A stretch of DNA of 57,126 nt from JBOGXF01 sp050694275 (GCA_050694275.1 JBOGXF010000106.1:1-57126); one strand, 5' to 3'. Positions 1-9,794 are shown, counted from the stretch's first letter. A program made the numbers and translations. The notes: generated by a model not told the origin, from the sequence alone.

Positions 1-42
1 GGCGGCCGACGAGTCATCGACCGGGAAACATCCTCGCTCACC

Positions 43-480
43 ATGCCTTTCTTTCGTGGCGGCAACTTTCACAAACTAGACAAAGCAGAACGAGGAGCGG
101 TTGCAGTCGAGTTTGCATTGATCGTCGGCATCCTCCTCACCATCGTCTTCGCAGTCATCGAATTCGGGCTCTTCTTCAGTCGCTACCAGGTCTTCCAGGG
201 CGCGGCGCGCGAAGCTGCTCGCGTCGCCTCGGTAGGGGGCAACCAGGAGGCGATACTTACGCGGGTCGAGGATGCGGCCCGGCCCTACGACGTCACCGGC
301 CCAATCACGGTGACCGTCGACAACAAAACGGCCGGCGAGACTCCATGCGACGGCGATACGAGGGGTGACCGCGTCGAGGTCCGCTGGGAGCAGCAATTCG
401 AAGACGCAATCGTCCTCCCGTTCATCCCGGACATCAGCTTCTCCACCGGCGTCGGAGGGGTATTCCGATGCGAATTATGA
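43..480 (+). CDS. TadE-like pilus assembly protein
   Basis: Minor pilin-like (pseudopilin) component of the Tad/Flp type IVc pilus. The 145-residue protein has a short basic N-terminus, then GAVAVEFAL at residues 18-26 with the glutamate characteristic of TadE/TadF proteins, running into one membrane helix to about residue 44. The remainder would lie outside the membrane. It is the first visible gene of a tightly packed Tad operon and overlaps the next gene by 13 bp. No clear Shine-Dalgarno precedes the ATG. The 42 bases before it hold no recognisable gene; an Flp pilin gene is expected further upstream, outside the window. Confidence 0.85.
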   Translation: MPFFRGGNFHKLDKAERGAVAVEFALIVGILLTIVFAVIEFGLFFSRYQVFQGAAREAARVASVGGNQEAILTRVEDAARPYDVTGPITVTVDNKTAGETPCDGDTRGDRVEVRWEQQFEDAIVLPFIPDISFSTGVGGVFRCEL

Positions 481-1859
481 GCACGTGGGGAAACGACGAG
501 AGCGGCGCGGTGCTCGTGATCGTCGCGCTCTCCATGTTCGCCTTTCTGGGAATGACGATGCTGGTCGTCGACGTCGGCGGACTGCTCGTTGCCCGGCGAC
601 AAATCGTCAGGGGTGCCGACTCGGGTGCACTGGCCGCGGCCCAGACCTGCGCGACGACCGGCCAGACATTGAGCGCCGCCGAAGCCGATGCCGACGAGTT
701 TTCCCGCGCCAACCAGGCATCCGGAAAGCAGGCCGCGACCCAGGGTGAGATCATCGACTTCGACGGGTGCGGGACGAAGGCCGCGGGTTACGTGACGGTC
801 AGGTACGAGATCCCGCAAGACTTCTTCTTCGCTCCCGTGCTGGGACTGCCCGAGGGGATGCGGGTCCCCGCCCGCGCTAAGGCCATCTGGGGGCCCGCGG
901 GCACCGGCGCCATCGCCCCGCTCATGGTGAGCCTCCCGGGCTTCCAAGGCGATTGCGATCCACCCAACATGCCCAAAGACGAAGAGTGCAACTTCTATTA
1001 CGACCACGACGACCTCGGGAGTGCCGACTGGGGCTGGCTGAGCCTCTTCCCGGAGGGTCACAACAAGTGGGGCTGGGACGTACCTAAGGACCACAACTGC
1101 AGCAACTCCAGCGCGAAGGAGCGCAGGGACTGGCTGGAGAACCCGGTTGAGGTGCCACCCCTCAATTGGCCGAACGCGACCTACGTGTGTGTCGACACGG
1201 GATTGGCCAATTCCGACTGGCAGGCGATCCGCGATCTCATCGCGGCCAACGGCGGCGAGGTCACGGTGATGTTCCCGGTGAACGACCAGAGCACACAGGT
1301 GGACAAGGACGGCAACATCGCCAGCGAGTCTCCCGACAAGTTCAACGTCATCGGGTTCGTCGAGCTCATCATCACCGACGTGCTGGACGGCAACGACCCG
1401 GCCGTTCTCGGGACGCTGCCGACCTCGGCGCAGATCGTGCCGTGTCCCAATCAACCCCCGGACCACACGTTCACCGCCGCCGATCCGACTTTCGACCTCA
1501 CGCAGTACATCGATGAGTGCATGGCGCTAAACGGCGGGATCGCTCCGATCGAGCCGCCAGCGGTGCAAAGCCCCTACAAGTTGGACGACGACTATTCCTA
1601 CAATTCGTCGACCGACGTCATCACGTGGCTCGAGTTTCCCAAGGCGGGTTCCAAGAAGGACAAGGTGGAGGACGTCGAGATCACTCTTTCGTACATCAAG
1701 CCCGGCTCCGGCGGGACCGCCGGCGTCTGCGGCGAGCACTTCGACGGCAAGAACCAAGACAAGTGTCTGGTCGCAACCTGGGCCGGATTCACCCACAGCG
1801 GAGGAAATCCCGGAGGGGGCGCGGACTTCGGCGTGCGTCCCATCCGGCTGGACGAATAG
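468..1859 (+). CDS. TadG-like pilus assembly protein
   Basis: A 463-residue envelope protein of the Tad locus. The N-terminus (about residues 9-40) has the ESGAVLVIVALSMFAFLGM pattern of the Tad/TadG N-terminal helix followed by VDVGGLLVARRQ. The rest is an extracellular region with scattered cysteines and no recognised catalytic motif. An ATG at 477 is an equally plausible start. Position after tadE and before cpaB supports a structural or minor-pilin role. The exact function of TadG proteins is not well defined. Confidence 0.75.
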   Translation: MRIMSTWGNDESGAVLVIVALSMFAFLGMTMLVVDVGGLLVARRQIVRGADSGALAAAQTCATTGQTLSAAEADADEFSRANQASGKQAATQGEIIDFDGCGTKAAGYVTVRYEIPQDFFFAPVLGLPEGMRVPARAKAIWGPAGTGAIAPLMVSLPGFQGDCDPPNMPKDEECNFYYDHDDLGSADWGWLSLFPEGHNKWGWDVPKDHNCSNSSAKERRDWLENPVEVPPLNWPNATYVCVDTGLANSDWQAIRDLIAANGGEVTVMFPVNDQSTQVDKDGNIASESPDKFNVIGFVELIITDVLDGNDPAVLGTLPTSAQIVPCPNQPPDHTFTAADPTFDLTQYIDECMALNGGIAPIEPPAVQSPYKLDDDYSYNSSTDVITWLEFPKAGSKKDKVEDVEITLSYIKPGSGGTAGVCGEHFDGKNQDKCLVATWAGFTHSGGNPGGGADFGVRPIRLDE

Positions 1860-1902
1860 GAGAAGCAGTCTGATGAGCAGCCAGTTTAGGAGGAGGAATT
1901 AG

Positions 1903-2613
1903 ATGAAAGCACGAGGCTTGACGATGGCGGTCGCATTCTTGCTCGCGGCGACCGCAACCGCTGCAGTTTTTCTCTACGTAAGCGGGCTCGAGGAGAACGC
2001 CGAGACCGGCACGGAGCAAGTTGAGGTCATCGTCTCCAAGGAGGATATTCCGGCGGGGACGCAACTCGACGGGCTCCTGTCGGGGGGGGCGTTCACGACC
2101 CAGCTCGTCTCCCGCGACGCCCTCGTGGCCGGCGCGGTGACGAGCCTCTCGGAGCTTCAGGGTGAGGAGACCAGCGCTCCCGTCCTCGCGGGTGAGCAGA
2201 TCTCGACCGCCCGGCTGCAGGGCTCCGGGACACTTCCCGGCGGCGTGCTCGGGATTCCCGAGGGACACCAGGCGATGACCGTTGCCCTCGACGCGCCGCG
2301 CACCACCGGCGGCATACTCCAGAGCAACGACCACATCACCGTCTACGCGACGTTCACCAAGGGACCAAACGGGGAGCCCGTCACGGTCACCCTGGTCCCC
2401 GATGTCGAGGTCCTCAGTGTCGCAAGCGGACTCGTGGACGAGGAACAGCCTGAGCCCTCGGCGCAGCTCATGGTGACCATGGCTCTCAAGCCGAATGAGG
2501 CCCAGAAGCTCGTGTTCGCCCAGGAGGAAGGTTCGGTCTGGCTGAGCCTTCTCAATCCCGACGAGCAGGGCGGCAGGAACAGCCCGACCACGATCTTCCA
2601 GGTGGTCAAGTGA
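1903..2613 (+). CDS. cpaB: Flp pilus assembly protein CpaB/RcpC (SAF domain)
   Basis: Periplasmic or cell-wall-side factor of the Tad secretion channel. The 236-residue protein has an N-terminal membrane anchor (about residues 7-27), then a SAF-type segment beginning VIVSKEDIPAGTQLD (about 43-57), followed by the RcpC/CpaB C-terminal region. A strong Shine-Dalgarno (AGGAGGAGG, near 1889) precedes the ATG. The stop overlaps the GTG start of cpaE (GTGA), indicating coupled translation. In an actinobacterial-type envelope there is no classical outer-membrane secretin, so its partner is uncertain. Confidence 0.85.
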   Translation: MKARGLTMAVAFLLAATATAAVFLYVSGLEENAETGTEQVEVIVSKEDIPAGTQLDGLLSGGAFTTQLVSRDALVAGAVTSLSELQGEETSAPVLAGEQISTARLQGSGTLPGGVLGIPEGHQAMTVALDAPRTTGGILQSNDHITVYATFTKGPNGEPVTVTLVPDVEVLSVASGLVDEEQPEPSAQLMVTMALKPNEAQKLVFAQEEGSVWLSLLNPDEQGGRNSPTTIFQVVK

Positions 2614-3824
2614 GCGCCCCGAGAGTCCTCGCCGTAGGAGGACCAAGCTTCCGTCAGCAGGTCGCAATAGCCCTGGGGATCGCGCCCGAGAGCGTCAACT
2701 GGGTCCCCGCCCTGGCGACGGCCGAAAAGTACCTCGTGGAGACGGAGGGTCAGACTGAGCTTTTGGCCCTCTCCCCCGAGATTCCCGAGCCGGACGCGCT
2801 GCTCGTGGCGGAGTTCACGAGCCGAACGTCGCCGGCGACGGCGGTTGTGCTGGTCCGCAGCCAAGCCCCCAACGGCTCCCTCGCCGAGTTCGTGAGGTCG
2901 GGTGTGCGCGACGTCGTCGACCTGTCGCACGGACAGGACGAGCTCGCCGATGCATTGCAGCGCGCGTTCGCGTGGTCGACAAGCTTGAGGTCGCACCAGA
3001 GCGAAGAGGCCGCGAACCGGACGTCCCAGCTCGGGAAGCTCATCACGGTCTTCTCGTCCAAGGGAGGTTCCGGCAAAACATTCCTCGCGTGCAACCTCGC
3101 GGCCGCGCTCGCCGATCGCTCGGGCAGGGACACGGCGCTGATCGACCTCGACTTCGGGATGGGCGACGTCTTCTCCTACTACGGCGCAGAGCCGCGGCGT
3201 CCGCTCGAGGACCTGTTCGCGCCGGGCGGCCTCGCCAACCGCGAGGTCATCCTCGCCGCATCGACCCATCTGCAGGACAACCTGTGGGCGTTCGGATCGC
3301 CTCCCGATCCCGCCGCCGAGCCGATCCCCGCTCAGGGCGTGGGCAAGATCCTGAGAGGGCTCCAAATGAACTTCGACTACATCGTCGTCGACGGACCGAC
3401 CGACTACTCCGATCAGATGCTCGCGGCGTTCGACGCGTCCGATCGGATTTACCTGCTGGCGAGCCTCGATGTCGTCGGCGTCAGGCACCTGTCCGCGTCC
3501 ATCGAGACGCTGACCTCGATCGGCGTGCCGCGCGACCGTCTGTCACTCGTACTGAATCGGGCGGACAGCAAGGTCGGTCTCGACGTCTCGGATGTCGAGA
3601 AAGTCATGGGAGTCAAGATCGATTCGTTGATCCCGTCCAGCCGACTCGTGCCGACATCGCTCAACAAGGGCCACCCCGTGTACAACGACGAGCCCCGGTC
3701 CGACGTCGCCCAAAGCGTCGGCAGGCTTGCCGACACGATCATCAAGGAGCTCCCGGGCCGGTCGCCTGCCGGCGACGTGCTGCCCCAGGAGCATCGCAAG
3801 CGCCGACTCTTCGCCAGGAACTAG
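2610..3824 (+). CDS. cpaE: CpaE/TadZ-like ATPase
   Basis: MinD/ParA-superfamily ATPase thought to localise the Tad machine. 404 residues: an N-terminal receiver-like half (about 1-125, with no convincing phospho-acceptor pocket), then a P-loop domain with the deviant Walker A KGGSGKT at 151-157 and LIDLDFGMGDV after it. The GTG start overlaps the cpaB stop. It is followed after 9 bp by cpaF. Family knowledge gives the localisation role; the sequence itself shows only the fold and the locus. Confidence 0.85.
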   Translation: MSAPRVLAVGGPSFRQQVAIALGIAPESVNWVPALATAEKYLVETEGQTELLALSPEIPEPDALLVAEFTSRTSPATAVVLVRSQAPNGSLAEFVRSGVRDVVDLSHGQDELADALQRAFAWSTSLRSHQSEEAANRTSQLGKLITVFSSKGGSGKTFLACNLAAALADRSGRDTALIDLDFGMGDVFSYYGAEPRRPLEDLFAPGGLANREVILAASTHLQDNLWAFGSPPDPAAEPIPAQGVGKILRGLQMNFDYIVVDGPTDYSDQMLAAFDASDRIYLLASLDVVGVRHLSASIETLTSIGVPRDRLSLVLNRADSKVGLDVSDVEKVMGVKIDSLIPSSRLVPTSLNKGHPVYNDEPRSDVAQSVGRLADTIIKELPGRSPAGDVLPQEHRKRRLFARN

Positions 3825-3833
3825 GAGAAAGCC

Positions 3834-5156
3834 ATGTCGCTAGCAGAAAGACTCGCCAAGTCCGAACGGCCCGTCCGTCAGGACGAGGTCCGAACCAGGA
3901 TCCAAGACCGTCTGATCGAGGCGCTCGGACCGAAGCTGTACGACTCGGCCATCTCCGAGGAGGAGCTGCAGAAGCTCATCAACAAGCGTCTCGGAGAGCT
4001 CATCGACAGCGAAGATGTTCCCGTTTCGGGTCAGGAGCGGCTCCGCATCATCCGGGAGATCGGAGACAGCGTGCTCGGTCTCGGTCCTCTCGAGCCACTC
4101 GTGCGGGACGCGAGCGTCACCGAGATCATGGTCAACGACTCGGAAACGATCTACGTGGAGCGTGGGGGCAAGCTGCACTACACGGGCGCGCGCTTCCACA
4201 GCGAGGACCAGCTTCGCCGCACGATCGAGAAGATCGTTGCCAAGGTTGGCCGGCGCATCGACGAGTCGTCTCCGTACGTCGACGCACGCCTGCCCGACGG
4301 GTCACGCGTCAACGCCATCATCCCGCCGCTGGCGCTCGACGGGCCTGCTCTGACCATTCGAAAGTTCGCCGCCGACCCCTATACGGTCGAAGACCTCGTG
4401 TCCTTCGGGACCATGACCGCTCCGGTCGCGCAGTTCCTCGACGCGTGCGTGAGAGGTCGCGTCAACGTGCTGGTGTCCGGCGGGACCGGCGCCGGAAAGA
4501 CGACGTCGTTGAACGTGCTGTCGTCGTTCATTCCGCAAGACGAGCGCATCATCACGATCGAGGACGCGGCCGAGCTCAGGCTGCAACAGCCCCACGTGGT
4601 GAGGCTCGAGTCCCGGCCCCCCAACATCGAGGGCAAAGGGCAGGTGTCGATCCGCGACCTCGTTCGCAACTCGCTGCGCATGCGGCCCGACCGCATCGTC
4701 GTCGGTGAGGTCCGTGGCGCCGAGTCCCTGGACATGCTCCAGGCGATGAACACCGGTCACGACGGGTCGATCTCGACGGTGCACGCAAACACGCCGCGAG
4801 ACGCGCTCGCGCGGATCGAGACCATGGTCCTGATGGCCGGCACCGAACTGACGGTGCGGGCCATCCGCGAGCAGGTCGCGTCCGCGCTCGACGTCATCAT
4901 CCACCAGAGTCGTCTCAAGGACGGAAGCCGACGCATCACCCACATCACCGAAGTCGTCGGCATGGAGGGGGACATCATCACGCTCCAGGACGTCTTCCTC
5001 TTCGACTTCCAGGCGGGGCTCGACCAGCAGGGCCACTTCCTCGGCGAGATGAGGGCGACCGGGCTCCGTCCCGCGTTCCTCGACAAGCTCGAGGACCACG
5101 GCATCGTGCTGCCTCCCGCAGTCTTCGCCCCGGGCGGAACCGGAGCGTGGCGGTAA
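3834..5156 (+). CDS. cpaF: CpaF/TadA family secretion ATPase
   Basis: Hexameric cytoplasmic ATPase that powers Flp pilus assembly. 440 residues: N-terminal helical region, then the GspE-type ATPase core with Walker A GGTGAGKT at 216-223 and the segment MRPDRIVVGEVRG containing the Walker B region, followed by the GHDGSISTVHAN motif typical of CpaF/TadA. Length matches the family. A Shine-Dalgarno (AGGAG) lies just before the ATG. Its 3' end overlaps the next gene by 10 bp. Confidence 0.95.
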   Translation: MSLAERLAKSERPVRQDEVRTRIQDRLIEALGPKLYDSAISEEELQKLINKRLGELIDSEDVPVSGQERLRIIREIGDSVLGLGPLEPLVRDASVTEIMVNDSETIYVERGGKLHYTGARFHSEDQLRRTIEKIVAKVGRRIDESSPYVDARLPDGSRVNAIIPPLALDGPALTIRKFAADPYTVEDLVSFGTMTAPVAQFLDACVRGRVNVLVSGGTGAGKTTSLNVLSSFIPQDERIITIEDAAELRLQQPHVVRLESRPPNIEGKGQVSIRDLVRNSLRMRPDRIVVGEVRGAESLDMLQAMNTGHDGSISTVHANTPRDALARIETMVLMAGTELTVRAIREQVASALDVIIHQSRLKDGSRRITHITEVVGMEGDIITLQDVFLFDFQAGLDQQGHFLGEMRATGLRPAFLDKLEDHGIVLPPAVFAPGGTGAWR

Positions 5157-7057
5157 TGCGAAGGAAAGCGCTGATAGCTCTGACCATCGCCGCGCTCGCG
5201 GCGATGTCGGGCGTGGGCCGCGCGCAGCAGTCCGAGACCAACATCCGCAGCGTCGACGCGGAAAGCTTCCCGAAGGTCTCGCTCACCGTGTCGGTTGGGG
5301 ACAAGGTCGCCACCGAGGAAGTGACCCTCGAGGAGAACGGAGTGGCCGTCGAAAGCTTCGACGCGGTCTCGCTGACCGAGTCGGACAACCGCGTCTCGGT
5401 GGTCCTAGCGATCGACGTGTCGGGCAGCATGCAGGGCGCGCCCCTGAGCGCCGCAAAGACGGCGGCGTCCTCATTCGTCAGAAGCATGCCCGAGGAGATC
5501 GAGGTCGGCATCGTCACCTTCGCCGATCGCCCACGGGTTCTCCTCGACCTCACCACCGATCACTCGGCCGCGCTCGAGTCCATCCGTGGTCTCGTGGCGG
5601 CCGGAGAGACCGCTCTCTACGACGGAGTCGCGGCCGCCGCAGGACTCTTCTCGGACGAGGATCAGAGCAACATCGTGTTGCTGTCCGACGGCGGGGACAC
5701 CGTGAGCTCCGCGTCCCTCAAGGCGGCCACCAAGGCCGCCGGTGACGCAGAGGCGGCGGTGTTCTCGGTAGGACTCGAAAGCGGAGAGTTCGATGCCGAG
5801 GCGCTCAGGACGATGTCGTCGCGCACGGGGGGCCGGTACTCCCCCGCAGCGACCGCGGACCTTACCGGCGTGTACGAGGAGCTCGCCACCGAGCTGAGCG
5901 GTCAGTTCGTGGTGACCTACGAATCCGTGTCCGAAGGCGGGGAAGAGCTCACGCTCACGGTGGCGACGGCACAGGGAGCAGACACCGTCCTGTTCCTCGC
6001 TCCGGAGGTGGAGGTTCCCCCCGCGCCGAAGCGGATCGCGCCTGCGGCTCCGGGCGGCCCGGTGCTCGAGGGCGCCGCGGGCCGTGCGATTGCCCTGACC
6101 GCGACGTTCCTTGCGGTCTTCGGGCTGATGGTCATGGCCTTCGGGAGCCGCGCCCGTCGCAAGCGCGAAGAGGACCTCGCTCGACGGATCGAGTCACGCG
6201 TACGGGAGCATCAAGAAATTGCTCAGCCACAGAGCAAGGAGCCGCGCGGCCCGATCGAGTGGATTCCCGTGTCTGTCGTTCACGCGGCAGAAAAGATCAC
6301 GGAGAACAAAGAGATCAAAGACAAGCTCGACTACAGGCTCGAGCGCGCCGGTTGGCCGGTCGCCGCCGCCGAGTTCGTCGCGCTCGTGGGCATCGCGAGC
6401 TTCGGCGGAATGCTGGTGGGGATCGCGCTCATGAAGAACGTCGTCTTCGCCCTGCTCATGGCCGGAGCCGGCGGTGCGATCCCCTACATCGTGCTCGGCT
6501 TCGCAGTCCAGAGACGATCGACCAAGATGCAGTCCCAGCTCGCGGACATCCTCATGATCCTCGCAAGCTCGTTGCGAGCCGGCCACAGCTTCCTGCAAGC
6601 ACTCGACGCGGTTGCCAAAGAGATCGGGGGGCCCGGAGGTCAGGAGTTCAGCCGGGTGGTGGGGGAGATTCGCCTCGGCCGAAAGATCGAGGAGGCGCTC
6701 AACGACCTCGCAGAGCGAGTCGGCAGCGACGACTTCGAGTGGGCGATCCTCGCCGTCAACATCCAGCGCGAGGTGGGCGGGAACCTCGCCGAGGTGCTCG
6801 ACACGGTCGCAGAGACGATCAGGGAGCGTGGCGTCGTCAGGAGGCAAATACAGGTGCTGTCGGCCGAGGGCCGACTGTCCATCGCGATCCTTACTGCGCT
6901 CCCGTTCATGGTGGCGATCTACATGGCGTTCGCCAACCCCGACTACCTCGGGCTTCTGTTCTCCACCCGCATCGGCCTGGCGATGGTCACGGTCGCCGCC
7001 GCGCTGATGGGCGTGGGTCTCGTGTGGATGAGAAAGGTCGTGAAGATCGATGTCTAG
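5147..7057 (+). CDS. VWA domain fused to TadB (T2SSF) membrane protein
   Basis: 636-residue fusion. Residues 1-26 look like a Sec signal peptide. A von Willebrand A domain follows, with a complete MIDAS: D90-x-S92-x-S94, a threonine in GETALYDG, and the aspartate of LLSDGGD. A membrane helix lies near 310-335. The C-terminal part (about 370-636) is a TadB/GspF-type platform protein with several helices and the SSLRAGHSFLQALDAV motif. The GTG start overlaps cpaF, and its end overlaps tadC by 8 bp. Ordinary TadB lacks the exported VWA half, so this copy may carry an external adhesive or metal-dependent binding module. Confidence 0.88.
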   Translation: MAVMRRKALIALTIAALAAMSGVGRAQQSETNIRSVDAESFPKVSLTVSVGDKVATEEVTLEENGVAVESFDAVSLTESDNRVSVVLAIDVSGSMQGAPLSAAKTAASSFVRSMPEEIEVGIVTFADRPRVLLDLTTDHSAALESIRGLVAAGETALYDGVAAAAGLFSDEDQSNIVLLSDGGDTVSSASLKAATKAAGDAEAAVFSVGLESGEFDAEALRTMSSRTGGRYSPAATADLTGVYEELATELSGQFVVTYESVSEGGEELTLTVATAQGADTVLFLAPEVEVPPAPKRIAPAAPGGPVLEGAAGRAIALTATFLAVFGLMVMAFGSRARRKREEDLARRIESRVREHQEIAQPQSKEPRGPIEWIPVSVVHAAEKITENKEIKDKLDYRLERAGWPVAAAEFVALVGIASFGGMLVGIALMKNVVFALLMAGAGGAIPYIVLGFAVQRRSTKMQSQLADILMILASSLRAGHSFLQALDAVAKEIGGPGGQEFSRVVGEIRLGRKIEEALNDLAERVGSDDFEWAILAVNIQREVGGNLAEVLDTVAETIRERGVVRRQIQVLSAEGRLSIAILTALPFMVAIYMAFANPDYLGLLFSTRIGLAMVTVAAALMGVGLVWMRKVVKIDV

Positions 7058-7985
7058 CGCTTATCTGATCCTCGCCCTCGTTGCCACCTTCCTGCTCGTC
7101 GGCCTCGCCAGCATGCGCATCGGGTTGTCGGTGGCGGAGCGCCGCAGGATGATGCGCCTGCTCGAGACGCAGGTGAACCAGGTCGCCAACCTCCATCATC
7201 AGGACATCGCCACACGCTCGTTCCTGAGCCGGATCGTCCTTCCGTTCGTCTCTCGCTTCGCCAGTGCCGCGAGGCGGATCACCCCGATCGACGCTCGCCG
7301 CCGTCTCGAGCGCAAGCTCGCCCTCGTCGGAAGTCCGGAGGGATGGGACGCCGAACGCCTCGCCGCGTTCAAGCTCATCGGGGGCGTGGGCGGGACGGTG
7401 CTCGGCCTGAGCCTCGGTTCGGGGGGCGACAGCGCGTCCACCACCTTCTTGCTGACGGCCCTGTTCGGGGGCCTCGGTTACTTCGGGGTCGACGGGATCC
7501 TCTCCGGCCGCATCGCCGAGCGCCAGAAGAAGATCCGCCGGGCGATGCCCGACACCATGGATCTCCTGACGATCAGCGTCGAGGCGGGTCTCGGCTTCGA
7601 CGCCGCGCTCGCTCAGGTGATGAAGAACGTACCGGGACCCCTGTCCCAGGAGATCGGGCGCATGCTCCAAGAGATGCGCCTCGGGATCTCCCGGGCGGAC
7701 GCCTTCAGGAATCTCGCCGAGCGCACCGACGTCAGCGAGCTCAACTCGTTCGTCCTCGCGATGATCCAGGCGGACATCTTCGGCGTCAGCGTCTCGAAGG
7801 TGCTGCGGGCCCAGGCACGCGAGCTGCGCACGAGACGGCGCCAGACGGCCGAGGAGAAGGCGATGAAGATCCCGGTCAAGATCCTGTTCCCGCTGATCTT
7901 CTGCATCCTGCCCGCGCTCTTCGTCGTGATCATCGGACCCGGTGCGATCCGCATCATGGAGAGCCTGTTCGGGATAGCTCCGTGA
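7050..7985 (+). CDS. tadC: TadC-like pilus assembly platform protein
   Basis: Second integral membrane platform protein (T2SSF family), 311 residues, partnering TadB in the inner platform of the pilus. Hydrophobic segments lie near residues 3-22, 105-150 and 275-305. The conserved cytoplasmic stretch contains MPDTMDLLTISVEAGLGFD and the later VLRAQARELRTRRRQ. It overlaps the preceding gene by 8 bp. It is the last gene of the Tad operon in this window. Confidence 0.9.
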   Translation: MSSAYLILALVATFLLVGLASMRIGLSVAERRRMMRLLETQVNQVANLHHQDIATRSFLSRIVLPFVSRFASAARRITPIDARRRLERKLALVGSPEGWDAERLAAFKLIGGVGGTVLGLSLGSGGDSASTTFLLTALFGGLGYFGVDGILSGRIAERQKKIRRAMPDTMDLLTISVEAGLGFDAALAQVMKNVPGPLSQEIGRMLQEMRLGISRADAFRNLAERTDVSELNSFVLAMIQADIFGVSVSKVLRAQARELRTRRRQTAEEKAMKIPVKILFPLIFCILPALFVVIIGPGAIRIMESLFGIAP

Positions 7986-8118
7986 TTACGCAGAACAACG
8001 TAAGGGGGGTGGGTGGAAATTCGAATGGGAACCACCTTGCAGCTTTCCTAGATTGACAGAACATGGAATCAATCGCACGAAACACAAACTCGAGACACTC
8101 GAGGGGGAGGTAGTAAAC

Positions 8119-9771
8119 ATGCTTTCAGGTAGGAACAAGCGGCTTCGCCGCTTTGCATTGGTAGCGGGCAGCGCGCTGGTCGCGGGCCTAGTCGCGCCCA
8201 CGGCCGCGTTCGCGGCCACATGTGTCGCGGGCCTTGACGGCGATGCGGTTCCGGTGCTCACGGTGACGCTCGCCGCTGGCACCACGACCATCACCGTTGA
8301 CGGTACCAAGCTTGATATCGACCCTGGTTGTCTGGACCAAGACATGGCGACGTTCGACTACGTCGCGGTGAATGGAACTGCTGGCGACGAGACCCTCGTC
8401 TTCGATCTCGACGGCGGCAATTTCGAGAACAGCGCCGGCGACGAGATCCCGTTCGTGGTCAACCTCGGCACCGGTACCGACAAGGTCACGGTCAACGGCA
8501 CCGACGACGCCGACTCGGTGTCGATGGGGACCGAAGGCATCAACCTCGACTCGGCCGGAGACGTCGAGGTGCAGGGTACGGATCCCGATGACTTCACCAC
8601 TTCCGGCGTCGAGAGCGTCGAGATGAACGGCCTCGGCGGCGGCGATGCCCTGTCGGCTTCCGGCAAGCTCTCGGGTGACCCGTCGACCCTGCCGGTGACC
8701 CTGAACGGGGGCCTCGGCGGTGACATCCTCGACGGCGGCGACGGCAACGACATCCTCAACGGCGGCGAGGGCAACGACCGCCTCGACGGTGGCGAAGGCA
8801 ACGACACCGAGAACGGCGGGCCGGGACGAGACACGTTCACGCAGGACGATCACGCCAACGGCGCCGACCTCATCGACGGCGGGCCGGGCAACGACCGCGT
8901 CGACTACAGCCGACGGGGGCTGACCGCCAGCAATGACGACCCCGTGTCGGTGACCCTCGACTCCGCCGGATGCGACCCCGTGACCAACCCGGGCTGCGGC
9001 AACGACGGCGCCGCGACCTTCACCGCCGGACTGGATCCTGCGAATCCTCTGGCGGGTGCGACGTGGGCGTCGGATGAGCACGACCACGTGATCAACGTCA
9101 GGCGTGTCTCGGGCACCGACGACAACGACGAGCTCGACGGCTCCGCCTCCACCGCCAGGCTCTTCCTCGACGGTGAGGACGGCGACGACCTCATCACCGG
9201 CGGCCCCGAGAAAGACACCCTCCTCGGGGGCGACGGCAACGATGAGATCCACGGCGGAGGTAGCCGCGACCTCATCGAGGGCGAGGACGGCGACGACAGG
9301 CTGTTCGGCGAGGCCGGCAACGACATCTTCGACGAGGACCGCAGCGCCAACGGCACCGACATCATCAACGGCGGCGACGGCCGAGACCTCGTCAAGTACA
9401 ACTCTCGCCGGAACGACGTGAACGTCGTGCTCAACGGAGCCGACGTAAGCGGCGAGACCGGCGAGAACGACACCGTCACTGCGGTCGAGAAGGTCGTCAC
9501 CGGCCGCGGCGGGGACACCGTCAACGGCAGTGCGATGACGGTCGCCCTCGTGCTGAAGGGCGGCGACGGTGACGACACCCTGACCGGCGGGGACGGCAAC
9601 GACAAACTCTACGGCCAGGACGGCAAAGACACGTTGAACGGCGGCCCCGGCAACGACAAGCTGTTCGGCGGGGACGGCAACGACACGCTCAACGGTGGCG
9701 ACGGCTTCGATGTCGCCAAGGGTGGCCCCGGCAACGACACCTGTACAGCAGAGATCAAGAAGAGCTGCTGA
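8119..9771 (+). CDS. Secreted RTX-type calcium-binding repeat protein
   Basis: 550-residue exported protein. I chose the ATG at 8119 because GGAGG lies 8 nt upstream and the product then starts with a classical signal peptide (basic residues 4-10, hydrophobic core, cleavage after TAAFA). An in-frame ATG 66 nt upstream would bury that signal. The body carries several blocks of GGxGxDxxx nonapeptides (for example LDGGDGND, LNGGEGND, LFGGDGND) that bind calcium as parallel beta-rolls. No protease or lipase motif is seen and no type I secretion genes are nearby. It could be a surface or matrix protein working with the pilus. A TTGACA at 8054 could belong to its promoter. Confidence 0.85.
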   Translation: MLSGRNKRLRRFALVAGSALVAGLVAPTAAFAATCVAGLDGDAVPVLTVTLAAGTTTITVDGTKLDIDPGCLDQDMATFDYVAVNGTAGDETLVFDLDGGNFENSAGDEIPFVVNLGTGTDKVTVNGTDDADSVSMGTEGINLDSAGDVEVQGTDPDDFTTSGVESVEMNGLGGGDALSASGKLSGDPSTLPVTLNGGLGGDILDGGDGNDILNGGEGNDRLDGGEGNDTENGGPGRDTFTQDDHANGADLIDGGPGNDRVDYSRRGLTASNDDPVSVTLDSAGCDPVTNPGCGNDGAATFTAGLDPANPLAGATWASDEHDHVINVRRVSGTDDNDELDGSASTARLFLDGEDGDDLITGGPEKDTLLGGDGNDEIHGGGSRDLIEGEDGDDRLFGEAGNDIFDEDRSANGTDIINGGDGRDLVKYNSRRNDVNVVLNGADVSGETGENDTVTAVEKVVTGRGGDTVNGSAMTVALVLKGGDGDDTLTGGDGNDKLYGQDGKDTLNGGPGNDKLFGGDGNDTLNGGDGFDVAKGGPGNDTCTAEIKKSC

Positions 9772-9794
9772 CCCATCCAGCAGGCGACAGCTAC

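Noticed and set aside
7986..8118. Possible cyclic-di-GMP riboswitch before the RTX gene
   Set aside because: The conserved GEMM core sequences are not present; only a CTCGAG-ACA-CTCGAG repeat and a TTGACA were found.
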